From contig CM030717.1 of assembly GCA_017979445.1 (NCBI GenBank), forward strand, positions 13,378,086-13,442,085: a stretch of 64,000 nucleotides of DNA, written 5' to 3'. The translations under genes were made by a program, and so were the position numbers. The notes beneath the pieces were generated by a model. The model ran no database searches and had not been told where the DNA came from. It worked only from the letters and a program-made list of their open reading frames with translations. Below, piece by piece: positions 34,556 to 47,977 of the stretch (position 1 is its first letter; every line of letters begins with the position of its first letter). Source of the stretch: Akebia trifoliata (taxonomy: Eukaryota; Streptophyta; Magnoliopsida; Ranunculales; Lardizabalaceae).

Positions 34556-37500
34556 ATGGGGATACCCAACAAGCTCTTATACGAGCTTCGTCGATCGCGA
34601 CATCTATCGTCTTCATTCGTTATCGCTCGCTCGATTCACTCTCAGAACCCTAATTCACTCTTATCTCCTTCAAATGTCTGCAACAACCACTACTCCAACT
34701 TCAGACAGAGATCTCACTCTCAATCTCGATCGAGTGCGACTGAGAATTCTCTCGCGTTTTCGAATTTCATGTTGTTTCGGTCCCTCTCGATTTCTTCTTC
34801 GACGGACAGTCCCGAAAACTTGGATTTTAATCCAGACGTAGAATCTACAACCGAGTCAGAGGTCTTGAATTTAGTATTTAAAGGTGGTTCTGAAGTTGCG
34901 GAAGGATTGATCGGTGGAGATGAATGGTATGATCCAGTCGTTCGTACACTTATTTCTTTGATGGATGGATACCATGATCTCAGTGGTCTTCCTTGGTAAG
35001 CATCGATTGATTTTTTTTTTTCTTTGTTCTTTTTTTTGGATGAGTTTGTCTGTTCTCTGGAAACTCATATTTGTGGATTGTAAATTAGATTCTTAATGGT
35101 ATGTGATCTATATAGTCAGATTATTGACAAAATGGCAGTCCAAATGTTTAGGGTTTCAAGGTTTAAGCCTCTAAATTATGCAGAATTTGATTTTAGACTT
35201 GAAAGGTAATTATATTGGAAGCAATGGAAAGAATGCACAGTCTTGACCAGGCGTTTGAGTTCTATTCATATTTATAGAGCTTTTACAAATACAAAATTTC
35301 ATAGAGAGAATCCCTCCTCAGATCCTAAAATTTTTCCTCTCATGTATTTTACAGTAACAAATTCAAAATTCAGAATACAAAATACTTTTCTAAATAGGGA
35401 AGACATTAAGTGCAGTTTCCTAAATCATTGGAGGAGATTTCCTCATCTACATGAGGTGAATCAATCTCTTTCAAATTTTCTGGAAGAGATAGAGATCTGT
35501 TAACATGCACCCTCAAGCGAATGGGAAGAGGCTGAACCATAAGCTTGTTGCGAAGATTTTGAAACTGAGCTGATGTAAGACCCTTTGCAAAAATGTCGGC
35601 AACTTGATCGAGGATGGAAATATACTTGACGACAATATCATTCCTCACAACTTTCTGACACACAAAGTGATAATCTACCCCAATGTGCTTGGTCCAGACA
35701 TGAAACACAGGGTTAGATGCAAGAGATAAGGCACCCACATTGTCACACCATAAGACTGGAGAAGAAGGGAGGCGAATATGTAAGTCATTAAGTAACATTC
35801 GTAGCCAATATAATTCAGCAGTAGTAGTAGCCATGGAACGATATTCTGCTTCTGTACTAGATCGGGAAACTGTTGACTTCTTCTTGGCATCCCATGAGAT
35901 AAGACATGGACCAACGTATATACCAAATCTAGTAGTGGAGCAACGGTCATCAGGACCCCCTGCCCAATCAACATCAGTGTAAGCCATCAAGATCAAGGAA
36001 CCTTTACCAAATAATAAACCATAATCAAGATTCAAGACTGCCTTTTAGATAGCATAGTATTCTTTTAGCAGCTGCCCAATGTGTCATGGAAGGAGAATGC
36101 ATAAACTGGCATATCTGATTGACTGAGAAAGCGATATCAGGATGAGTAAGGGTCAAGTATTGAAGAGCTCCAACAATCTGATGATATTCAATGCCAACAG
36201 GAAGAGGATCACCCTCAAGATGAGATAATTGACTTTCGGAAATTGTAGGTGCCGAATAAGTTTCAGCGCCAATCATTTTTGCCCTTTGTAATATATCAAC
36301 AGTGTACTTGGATTGGAGGAAAAATAATCCAGAAGAGTCCTGGTATGCCTCAATACCCAAGAAATAACTCAATGGGCCAAGGTCTTTAATTGAAAATTGA
36401 TCCTGTAACCTTGAGATTAGGGAGGTTATGGCCTCATGTTTGTTGCCTGTGACAAGGATATCATCAACATAAAAAAGCACAATAATGGTGATATTGTGAC
36501 CATGGAAAGTAAATTAAGAACAATCAACTTTAGATTCAACAAATCCAAGCTCTAGAAGAGAAGATGATAACCTAGTGAACCAAACATGTGGAGCCTGTTT
36601 TAAGCCATAGATGGTTATATGCAAATGACATACATAATCGGGAAAGTTAGAGTCCATGAAGCCTTGGGGCTACTCCATGTAGACTTCATCCTTTAGAATT
36701 CCAAGTAAAAATGCATTTGAAATATCAAGTTGTCGAATAAGCCAATCATAGTGAACTGCTATAGCAATGACCAACCAAATTGTAGTGAGTTTGACCACTA
36801 GACTGAAGGTTTCAGTATAGTGAATGACATCCTGTTGATCGAAACCTTTAGAAACTAAGCGTGCCTTGTAACGATCAATGGTCCCATCGGATTTTTGTTT
36901 AAGCTTATAAACCCACTTGCTATAGACCACATGCTTATGAGTGGGACATGGTGTGAGAGACCAAGTGACATTATACTGAGGAGCATAAAACTCATCTCTC
37001 ATACCCTTCCTCCATTCAGGCACCTTATTTGCTTGAGAATAAGAAGTGGGCTTAATAGGTAATGTTTGAGCATGGAAAGCTTTTAGAGGATGTTTAGAAG
37101 AGTAGTACAACTAATAATCTTGTAAGTTCTTGGGACGCCTAGTGCTTGTTTGAGAACGTGCGACCATTGGGTGAGACAATTTAGTAATATGGCACGAGTC
37201 AGTAGACTAGATGCACTAGAGTAGTAGTCTCTCGAGAAACAGATGGAACAATGCCATCAATTGATGTAGGTGCAATTAATAAAAAGATGTTTTATTTCGC
37301 CAAACCAGTGTTGTATGTTTAAAGCTCAGGCGGAAATGGTGGATACTTACTCATTCATTACCGGGTGGCTCATTTGATTTGGTCTCACTTCCTATCGTTG
37401 TTTGGTCTCAAAGGTTGTTTTCCCAGATCAGTCAAGTCAGTGTTGGAATCGTGGCTGATGTGGAGAGGATCTTTCTCGTCCTCGAAGCGGATTCTTTGGT

Positions 37501-40500
37501 TCTTGGGTCCATTCGCAATTTGTTGGGGTATTTGGAAAGAGCGCAACCGTTGCAGTTTTGAAGGGAAAGAGTCTACCCTGGATGGTTTAGTTCTCTCCGT
37601 TTTGGAGCTCATGTTCTCTTGGAGCAAACTTTATAAGGAGTTTACAGGGGTGTTCTTTGAAGATTTTGTAGTGAGGTTGGTCTTCTCGACCCCCCTCGTT
37701 CGCTTTTAATAAATTTATCTTTATCGATCAAAAAAATTGATGTAGGTGCAGGATCATACCCCACATCAAAGTCCAATGGCTGGGGTGAATGAACCAAGGT
37801 TGGGGGTGAGAGTGCTGCAGGGGAGATGGGTGAGGAGGGAATGTTCGAGGGGTTGGGTGAATGATGATGAGGAGACAAGAAGGATGGGAGCAAAATAAGT
37901 GTTGGGGTTGGATTCTCACGAGTAGATCCTTGTGACATAGTAGTATCCCGAAAAGGAAAGGAGGTTTCGTCAAAGATGACGTGCCTTGATAGAAAAACTC
38001 GATCGGAATTTGGATCCAAACATCTATACTCATGATGATTCAAACTGTACCCTAGGAACATATTTTTTACATTGAAATTCCATTTTGTTCATGTTGTATG
38101 GATGAAGTAGAGGATAACAAGTGCAACAAAAAACACACATGAAATAGTAATCATGAGAAGTATTAAAGAGCTTAGTGAAGGGATTGTTAAATCCTAAGGG
38201 CCCGTTTGATAACGTTGTTTGCTTTTGTTGTCAGATTCTACAATTAGAAACAACTGGAAAAAGTTGGAGCAGTGAAAAACTTGTTTGATAGAGTCCTAGA
38301 AAAGTGTAGTGTTGTTTTTCAGAATTTGGTAATTATTATTTGATACAAATGCTGGATTCTTTGTATTCTGGTGAAATGACTAAAATGCCTTTAGTGTCTA
38401 AAAATGTACCAAATTGCACCAAAATACATAGAATTACCTCAATAGTTACACAATTATACTAAAAATATATAAATTTAATAATTTTTAATTAAAAATTAGA
38501 AATAATTAATTAATATTAATACATTAATTATATTGATGAAAATTTTAACGAAATTTCGGTAGCTTCTCCCTTAAAATCCTAGTATAATTTTTTTTAACCT
38601 AATAAAACAATACCTGCATATGAAATAAATAATATTTAAACCCATCAGCAAGCATAACATCATCCAAATGAAATCATAAAAAAACTATTTACTTGTCTAA
38701 CCCATGGGTATCAACAAAACCTTATATCAATCCATTCAACATACACAACCACAAAAAAAAGTATATCCAAAATACAATGCATAGTTTCACCTAAATAACA
38801 TTGCAATCATGAAAAATGTAATAAGACCACATATGATAAGACCCATAAAAACTATACTGCCCACCAATGCATGGATAATTTATTTGTCTTTTTTTTTTTC
38901 TTGAATAATATTTTTTCATTAGTTCATCAAAATCACCCATATCAATTTCACCTGCCCAAAGAAATGAACCTGCATATCGTTGTAATGCAAATAATGGATG
39001 AATGTTACCACATAGAAAGAAATATTATCTATTCTTTTATTGAATGATACTTATAAGGATACCTAGCAACTAGTTGTCACCATCCATCATAAAAGTATGC
39101 AATAGTAGTCACTATCAACCACACACAGAAAAATATATAATAACCCATGATCAACATAAAAATATAATAATATAAAACATAATACCCTACTAGTAGCATA
39201 GCATAATGTAAAACAAAGTATCATGTAGCCATAGTATCATGCACCCTATTGGTGCCATATGTAGAAAATGTATATTGCACCTTGTCGGTGTAGAAAAGAG
39301 CATTATAGCCCTATAATCAAACAAACATGTCCGTAGAAACTTAAAGGACCACTATTGCCTAGCCAGAAAATCAATCATCTCGCTTTCCAGCCACTCGTGA
39401 CGAATATCAACTGATCGCAACCCACAAAAGACCTCCCTAAATTCTTTTTTCTCCAGCACAAAACAATAGAGATCAATGATGGGGGTTACATCCGTAAGTT
39501 GGTCCAAGAGGTCGATGCAATCTTGAATATAGGATGTTTTAACAAGCATGTTAGTAGCAGACGTCTGGGTCTGAACTACATCAACGAGCCTATCTAGTAT
39601 CTAATCAAATCGCAAAGCATTAGTCATCTTCTGCCTACGGGCAAAGGGATCTGGAGTAACTCCACCTCTATGACAAACGGGCCCAGTGCGTGTGGATACA
39701 ATAGGGGTAACATCATCATTCTCAATATAGCTGGCATCATCAGGAGTCAGTTCCAGAGGTGTCTCAAACTTTGGGGGCTGGGTCTTGAGTACATAATCTA
39801 TATCCTTCTCATGAGCTTTTGATATAGGTGGCATGCTACAGGATGCATGCGACCACATTCGCTCACCATTAGCATATGTGCCCCCAAAGATGAAATCAAA
39901 CTCCTTTGCAAACTTCAAAGGCTTCTCTCGAAATATTTAGTCTTTTGGATGATGCTATAAAAACAATATTATACCCTAAATTATATAGAAAAACACAAAA
40001 AAAACTTTAAAAAGAAATTAATCCAACAATTATATACCTCTATCACCCATCCCACCATTGCTTGAATGCATCTATGTTGCCAGTTTCAGGATTATAAGCA
40101 ACGCGGTGCCAACGCCAGTATTTGAACAAATTTTGTTCTAGCGTACCCATATTCCCTTTTATCTATCCCCCCACTTATTTTCATTTGCCCTCTCTCATAT
40201 TCAACACCCGTTATTTTTTTGAACTTACTAAAATTCCATAACCAATTTTGTCAAGGACTTTATGTGGTCTCCTCCCCAATTAACAAATGCATGGCATATT
40301 TCAATCCAAACTTTGTATTGTTTGGGGGTCCAATTTGCTTTTAGACCCTTTGCATTGTCAACCCTCCATTTGACATGGCCAAAAAATCGTTATAAAACCC
40401 ATTCTCATCCACTGCAATACTATACAAACATCATGAAACTTTAGGGTTTTAGACCCCATAAGAAAGATTGAATTAGTCTTAAGACAATCATAAGTTATAA

Positions 40501-43500
40501 ACCCTTACAGTCCATGAAGTCTGTTTTACAATTGATATTTCTTAAAAAAAAAAAAATCATCTTTAAACACATTTAGAGTAGATGTTTATAATCGATCGAT
40601 CTTGTTTAACACTTACATATGTTTCTTTAAAAACAAAAAAATCATCTTTTATCTATCCCCTCCACTTATTTTCATTTGCCCTCTCTCATATTCAACACCC
40701 GTTCTTCTTTTGAACTTACTAGAATTCTATAATTAATTTTGTCAAGGACTTTATGTGGTCTCCTCCACAATTAACAAACGCATGGCATATTTCAACCCAA
40801 CTTTGTGTTGACATGGCCAAAAAATCATTATAAAACCCATTCTCATCCATTGCAATACTATACAAACATCATGAAACTTTAGGGTTTTAGGCCCCATAAG
40901 AAAGATTGAATTAGTCCTAAGACAATCATAAGTTATTAACCCTTACAGTCCATGAAGTCTATTTTACAATCGATATTTCTTTATAAAAAAAATCATATTT
41001 AAACACATTTATAGTAGATCGACTTTGTTTATAATCGATCGATCTTGTTTAACACTTACATATGTTTATTTAAAAAAAAAAATCATCTTTATACCCATTT
41101 ACAATTGATCGATCCCAACTAAAACCCTTAATAGTCGATTGATCTTGTTTTAAACCCTTAATGTATGTTGATCGACCGGTACATTGATCAATCAGAAAGA
41201 AGAAAAACAAAAACATCTTTTATACCAATTTACAATCGATTGACCCCAACTAAAACCCTTAATGTGTGTCGATCGACTGGTACATTGATCAATCAAAAAT
41301 AAAAAACCATCTTTTATATAGATTAACAATCAATCGACCCCAACTTAAACCTTTAACAGTCAATCTACCCCAACTACCCTTAATAGTTGATTGTTTGAAA
41401 ACATATTTACAGTAGATCGATCAACCCTTAACAGTCAATCGACCGGTACATTGATCGATCAAAAAGAAAAAAAAAACCATCTTTACAAATATATTTACAG
41501 TAGACCGATCAAACGTCAAATCGGTATAAAAAATGAAAATACCTGAAGATTACATTAGATTTTGAAGAAGATTGGTATAGTATTGTTGTCATCGACCAAT
41601 CAGTGTTCGAACAGTCTCACGGAGATGTGTTTTGGGGTAACGGAGATGGGTGTTAGGGCTGCTGTGTTCAATCGATAGATTGCATGGGAAAGGGAAAAAA
41701 ATCACAGAATTTTTTAATTTGTTAAGGGGTAAAACTATATTTTCTCTTCGAACCATTTTCGATATTTACTTTTCCCACAAACGCACTTAAGAAAAGCACC
41801 TGGGACCTATTTTTCTAAATAGCAGTTTCAGTGGCAAAATGTAACACAATTTTTTTCGGTTGGAGCATAAAATAGAAGTGCAACCACACTTTTGAACCGC
41901 AAACGCGTCAAAAGCGCTGTGCGGGAGCTCAATCAAATACCCCCTAAGGTATGTGTGGGTAACCTAATGATGAGGTAGAGTGAAGGGTTAAAGGTTTCAC
42001 CCAGTATTTATGGGGAACATGAGAATGAGCTAAAAGTGTTATGCCATTTTCAACAGTATGTCTATGTTTATGCTCGGCTTTGGGGAGGGTGGGGAAATAT
42101 GATGCATGATGCCATTAGTAGCAAGAAAATTTTGAAACTGTTTGCTACTAAACTCTCCACCAATTCTCAACAAGGCATTTAAATTTGACGAAGCATTCAA
42201 AAAAATTGGATATGAGATGTAAAGGGAAATGCCACAAGTAATGAGAAAAGTCATCGATAAAAATTACATAGTATCTACAACCACTTTTTGATAAAATGGG
42301 AATAATCCACAAATCACAATGAATTAGTTTAAACGGAGACTTGGATACTCTAGACGAAAGAGGAAAAAGTAATGGTTTACTTTTTCCCATTTGACAAGAT
42401 TCACAAACGCCATCAAGTTGAACCAATCCTTGGATGGGAATTTGATGAGAACAACTAATTCGTTGAAGAATTGGGAGAGCGGGATGACCCAAACGATGAT
42501 GCGAAATAGTTGTTGGAGCTCGAACATCTAGAAAACAGTATGACGGTTGGTTTTAATTGCGGAATGTGGTTGAATACAAATGGGATACATGCCATGTTCA
42601 CTTGGTCCTTGGAAGAGAATCCTCCCTGTTGAGTTGTCCTTCACAATGAAACAAGTAGGTTTGAATATAAAATGGCAATTGTTATCTATGGCAAATTTGT
42701 GAACAGAAAGCAGTAGGACAATGCAAAATGTTATTTAGTTGAAAAGAAGATTGTGGAGTGGTAAGTGTTGTTGAACCTGTATGTGCAATGGGCAAACCTG
42801 ATCCGTTTCCTATAGCAACATTGTCATGACCATGATATTCAAAGTGAAGAGAGAGATTACTAAGATCAGCTGTAATGTGATTGGTAGCACCACTGTCCGT
42901 GTACCACGTTTGAGGAGAGATTGATGCATTAGATTAAGTGACCATGGCTGCAAGTTTTTGAGGTGGGTGTTGATCTTGAAAGGCAAAATCCGTTCTGCAG
43001 TAGCAATCCAGGGCGGTATGGTTAGTTTTTCCACAAATCTGACATGTTGGATGATTGTTAGGAGGCCTGGAAAACGGACTATTAGAGGGAGTAAAAGGTG
43101 TTGGCTTTGGTGAAGAGGAACCAATTCTGGCACGTTAATGGACAGATGGTTGTTGAGGCTTGCCATGACCTTGATAACGTGACAAATCCTTGTTATTGCC
43201 GGGTTTGGAAGAAGAAAGAGCCGTGCTTCCCATCTCAGATGCAACTGCCTGGCTTTGATTCTCAAGCATTAACTCATAACTAAGGAGTTCTGCTTGGAAT
43301 TCATCAAAGGAAAGCAATGTTGCACGAGATGCTAGAGATACCGAAGTATTGAATGGGTTATATGCTGGAGTGAGTCCAGTGGGGATATAAGAGATCAGAT
43401 CATCATCATCAACAAGTTTTCCAACAACTGTGAGTTGAACGGCCAATAGCTTGGCTTGATGAATATATTCCGAACATGTTTGGGAACCTTGCCTAAGATT

Positions 43501-46500
43501 GTGCATCTACCACTTGAGTTGATTGATACAAGAGAAAGAATGAGATGCAAATCGTGTAGTAAGAGAGTTCCAAATTTGACATGCTGTGTCAAGTCCATAG
43601 ACTGTGGAGAGAATATTCTCTAACAAAGTGACATTAAGCCAACTGAGTATATATTGATCCGTCTTTGTCCAGAGTAAAAACTCCGGATTAATCTCAAAAT
43701 TTTCCTTCCCATAGCATCAACTAGATGTTTGGGAGGATAGGGTTTGGAGCCATCAACAATACCCATAAGGTCATGGCTGTGAAGGACTGGAAGAAATTGA
43801 GATACCCACAAAAGGTAGTTAGAAGGATTGAGTTTGGCAAAAACGAGATGAGCAATATTCAGCATCTTAAAGGAAGATGTAGCAGCTGGAAAAGATAAAC
43901 TGCTACCTGGGTTAGATGACGATGCCATGTGCAAGACTTGCTCAAAGAAAAGAGGATCTTAGTCATGGTGTTAGCCAAGTGCTCTGATACAATGAAAGAA
44001 TGCACATCCTTGACTAGGCCTTTGAGATCTATTCATATTTATAGAGCTTTTACAGTTACAAAATTACATGGAGAGAATCCCTCCTTAGATCCTAAGATTT
44101 TTCTTCTCATTTATTTTACAGTTACAAATTCAAAATTCGAAATACTTTTCTAAATAGGGAAGACATTAAGTGCAGTTTCCTAAATCAGTGGAGGAGATTT
44201 CCTTATCTACAAGAGGTGAATCTATCTCTTCCAAAGTTTGTGGAAGAGATAGAGATCTGTTAAGAACAATTTGGTTTTGTTTCCATGTCATGTTAGTAAC
44301 ATAATGATAGACATTTCTTGTACTGTATTTTTTTTGCATCATTAATTTGTTTCAATAATTATCATTAATAATTGTAAAATTAAAGCAAAATTTTCATTAC
44401 ATCTAAAAAGTTCAGGGAAAAAACTAAGCTCTTGACACAGAACGAACATCTTCATAATCTCATGGAAATTGGGTTACCATTTTATGATGAGCCATTCCAA
44501 ATTGACTTCCTTCGACACTGCACTGACATGGTAGTGTACAAAGAACCATAGATTTTTTCCCTCGAGGTACATGGAAAAACATCTTTGTTTCTTTTCACAC
44601 TGCTGCATCAGTGCAATGTTGAGCGCAGTGTTGAATATGGATGGCAATGGGGCGGGTTTGGGCCGGGTTTAGCTTAATCCGGCTCCGACAACTTTTGCTC
44701 ACCCCAACCCCGACTTGGGTATGAGTTTCTTAACCCATCCCCGCGCCTGATGGTATTTCTAAAACTTGCCCCCGCCCCGAATCCGACTTGGTTTTTCATT
44801 TTTAATACCAACGCCCCAAAACCATTTAAAGGTGCAAAAACCTGACCCTATAGGGGCGGGACAGGGAAAAATTGCCATCTCTAGTGTCGAAGGATTGTGA
44901 GGCTAAAGAATTTACTTTTTCTTGTCACAATTCTCTCGCCTTCTATCCTACTGTTGAAGTTTTGTTATTTTACGTGCCTTCTTTTTTCTTTGTATCTGCT
45001 CAAACAATCAGTTAAAGCATCTCAAACATCTACTCTTTTTATTGTTTTCTCCTTATTTTTGTTTCTAATCTTAAAAAAAAGGGGATTCTTACTGAAAACA
45101 AGTGGTTTGAGTCGCAGGTGGTTAACAATTGCCTCTTCCACTTTGGCCCTTAGAGTGGCAATACTACCAGTGCTTATTTTGCAACTTAAGAAGCTGAAAA
45201 GGATCTCAGAGTTATTCCCTAAGTGTGAGTGTAACAATTTACTTTATTGCAGCTTTGTAGCTTATTATGTTTTCCTTCTGTATATTTGTTAGTGTTTTGA
45301 ACCATGTTTTAAAGTTCCAAGGCACACTTGAGGCATTTTGGGTTATTGAGGCAAGGTGTAAGTCTCAACAAATTTATTAAAATAAGTCCTAAAAAATAAG
45401 TAAAAATTATAAAAAATAAAAAATATATATAAATGAAAAATAACAAAAATATAATTTTTATTTATTTTTTAGGACTTGTTTTAATTATAAAAAATTCATA
45501 AAAAATAAAAAAAATTGTATAAATGAAAAATAACAAAAATATAAGCAATTTAGCCATGGATTTTTGCAATTTACCTTTGCGGTTTATAGTTCGAGCTTCT
45601 ATTTGCATATAAAAGGTCTTGTTACTAATGCTTTTATTGCTAATAGGTGTACAAAGATCTCTTTCTTGGGCTTGGACCCATTGCTCAATTGGTTTTACAC
45701 ATTGCAAAACTACTTTGAGGTCGTGTGTTCAAGTCCAACTTACCCATTAAAAAACAGATCTCTTTTTATTGTAACTCAACAATTCAAATTACATCTCAAT
45801 GATCTTTATCTGACTTCCTTATGTATTTCTCAAAGTGCCTCTCCCATTCCCACCACCTTTCTCAGGAAAGAGTTATGCACAACAATATTTGCTATTTCAG
45901 AAGGAAAAGCGAGCGATTGGATGCCCCTCATATTTATGGTTCCTAGCGTCTATTTCAGTCCAGGTAAAATACATGCCTGGACTATATAAGAATGATATTT
46001 CATTCAAAAGAATGTGATCTTATTCGCTGGGAAAATAATGTAAGGGTAAATTACACTTTCATCCCTTATGGTTTGCTATAATTCTACTCCGACTCCTGCC
46101 TAACATTTTGACTGTTGCACTTATCTCCCCTATAATTATCTAATGGGTTAACTTAACCTTTTTAAAACGTAGTTTTTTTTTCATTATAAAAATATTCCTG
46201 TGAAAAAATGGGTTCATTAGTAAAAGTATGAGAATGATAGATAGGATCATTTTATCCTTTTAAATTTTAAATTTTTTTATATTAAAACAGATAAAATAGT
46301 TAAATAATATCTGAGCTTTCGTTAACACTGATTGTGACAGGAGGTAATTGCAATTGTCAAAACGTTTGGGGTTCAACAAAGAACTACACCAAACCATAGG
46401 GGGAAAAGTATAAATCACTTTTGTGCTAGAATCCTAGTGTTTTCTTGAATTGAAGTGCTATGAAATAGCATGGGACATTTTGTATGGATTGGCAATAATG

Positions 46501-47910
46501 ACTAGTTCTGTTCCTGCCTTGCATGGCCTGTCAAATTTACTTTATGCTGTAGAAAACATGATATGGTTAGAACTCCATAACTTTTCAATCTGATTCATCT
46601 TTTGCTGATTGATATTCTTTGGTTTTGTCTCGTGTGCCATTCACAGGTTCCATGCTTTCTCTTGTGGATGACTACCATTCGAAGGATGTCACTTGATCAT
46701 CATCCTGGGTTTGATTGTGTAAGCCACTGACACATATATCTCTTACTGTATTGTCAAATCAACAGCTGTCATTTTAATCATAAGTTTTCACTTTGTAGCC
46801 TAACACCTCTAAAGAAAGGAGAAACACGTTAGTCTTTAAAGTTGCTTCCTTTCCAAATTCTAATAAGTGCTTTAATTGCTTTGCTGTTTGCAGTGGCTTA
46901 CACCATTCTCAATCTCGATATTGTACTTTTTTTTAGTGTATTATACTTGTCATTGTCATAGTCAGTCATCATCCTCATCTCGGCCCTATACTAACCATTT
47001 GGAGTTGCATATGTGAGTCCTGTTCTGTTATAACAGACTGCTTCATTTTAATGACAAAATTCACGCTATCCCCAATTCCCCATGTTAGTTGCATTTAAGG
47101 CACATATGATGTGCAGCATATAGAACACTAGTGAACTAGACAAATAACACAACCTGGGTGAGAAATAGTATCACAAAATCCAACTGAGCACTATGAATGT
47201 TTCCTCTGTTGGTCGTAAATGTATTGTGATTAGGGCTGCAACTCGAGTTGGTTGGGCTGGGTTGGGGATCAACCAGTACACGACCCACACTTGACAAACA
47301 TCAACCCGCACCCGTGCCTAACCCAAACTCGGGCATAAAATGCCCAACCCAAGTCAGGTTGGTTCGTTCCTCATTAATAATGGAAAATTTAGTAATAATA
47401 ATGGTTTATATAAAGATAAAAATGGTATGTAAAAAAACATAAAATATAAAATATAAAATTATTTTTCCTAAAAAAGATGATGATGATTAACTAAAGTTTG
47501 AAATGTGAATGAGAAAGAAACAAAGATATATATATATATATATATGAGAAAACTTTCGTTTTTAATAAAATTTTAAAATATGAGTTAGAAATTTTGGATT
47601 GAGCTGATTTTTTGTGAGGATGATCTCTATGATGGGAAGATCATCCAAAAAAAAAAAAAAAATCAGCCCAATCTGAAACTTCTAACCCCATTAAAAGTGA
47701 TTTAGAATGTGGACCGTCGATTTTTTACCATTTTTTATCACTAATTTGTAAATCACTTTTGATGGATTTAGAAGTTTCTGATTGAGCTGATTTTTTGTGA
47801 GGATGATCTTCTCATCATAGTGACCATCCTTGCAAAAATCAGCTCAATCCAAAACCTCTAACCCTTATTTTGAAAAACGAAAGTTTTCTCATATGGCCCT
47901 TGAACCTGAC

Positions 47911-47977
<67 letters not shown>

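Larger units (their letters stand above)
38198..41944. mobile_element. PIF/Harbinger-type element, no transposase, inserted in copia IV
   Basis: The borders are TAA (38195-38197) and TAA (41945-41947), a 3-bp duplication typical of PIF/Harbinger. Ends are GGGCCCGTTTGATA and, in reverse complement, GGGGTATTTGATT, an imperfect inverted repeat. Removing the element and one TAA restores the integrase reading of the host copia in phase, which fixes the borders. Inside are a broken Myb/SANT-like ORF1 on the minus strand, a ~490-bp internal duplication and degenerate tandem repeats. I find no DDE transposase ORF, so it depended on a partner element. Confidence 0.82.
35225..44265 (-). mobile_element. 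copia element IV in OXA2 intron 1, both LTRs, nested insertions
   Basis: A Ty1/copia element lies antisense to OXA2. It has 5' LTR 43993-44265, primer-binding site 43981-43992, gag, protease, integrase, RT, RNase H, a polypurine tract and 3' LTR 35225-35505. Without the Harbinger-type element (38198-41944) and the LINE (37275-37735) it would be about 4.8 kb, a normal copia size. Many frameshifts show it is inactive. By eye the LTRs differ at about 20 positions over 260 bp plus one small indel, so the insertion is fairly old. No clear 5-bp target duplication is visible. Confidence 0.93.

Noticed and set aside
41090..41515. CRISPR-like array
   Set aside because: Repeats are irregular and degenerate, spacers are not of equal length, and the genome is a plant; it is a decayed tandem repeat inside a transposon.
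35215..44275. 5-bp target duplication for copia IV
   Set aside because: Flanks read AGCAA on the left and ACAAT on the right; not equal, and the outer LTR end is mutated.
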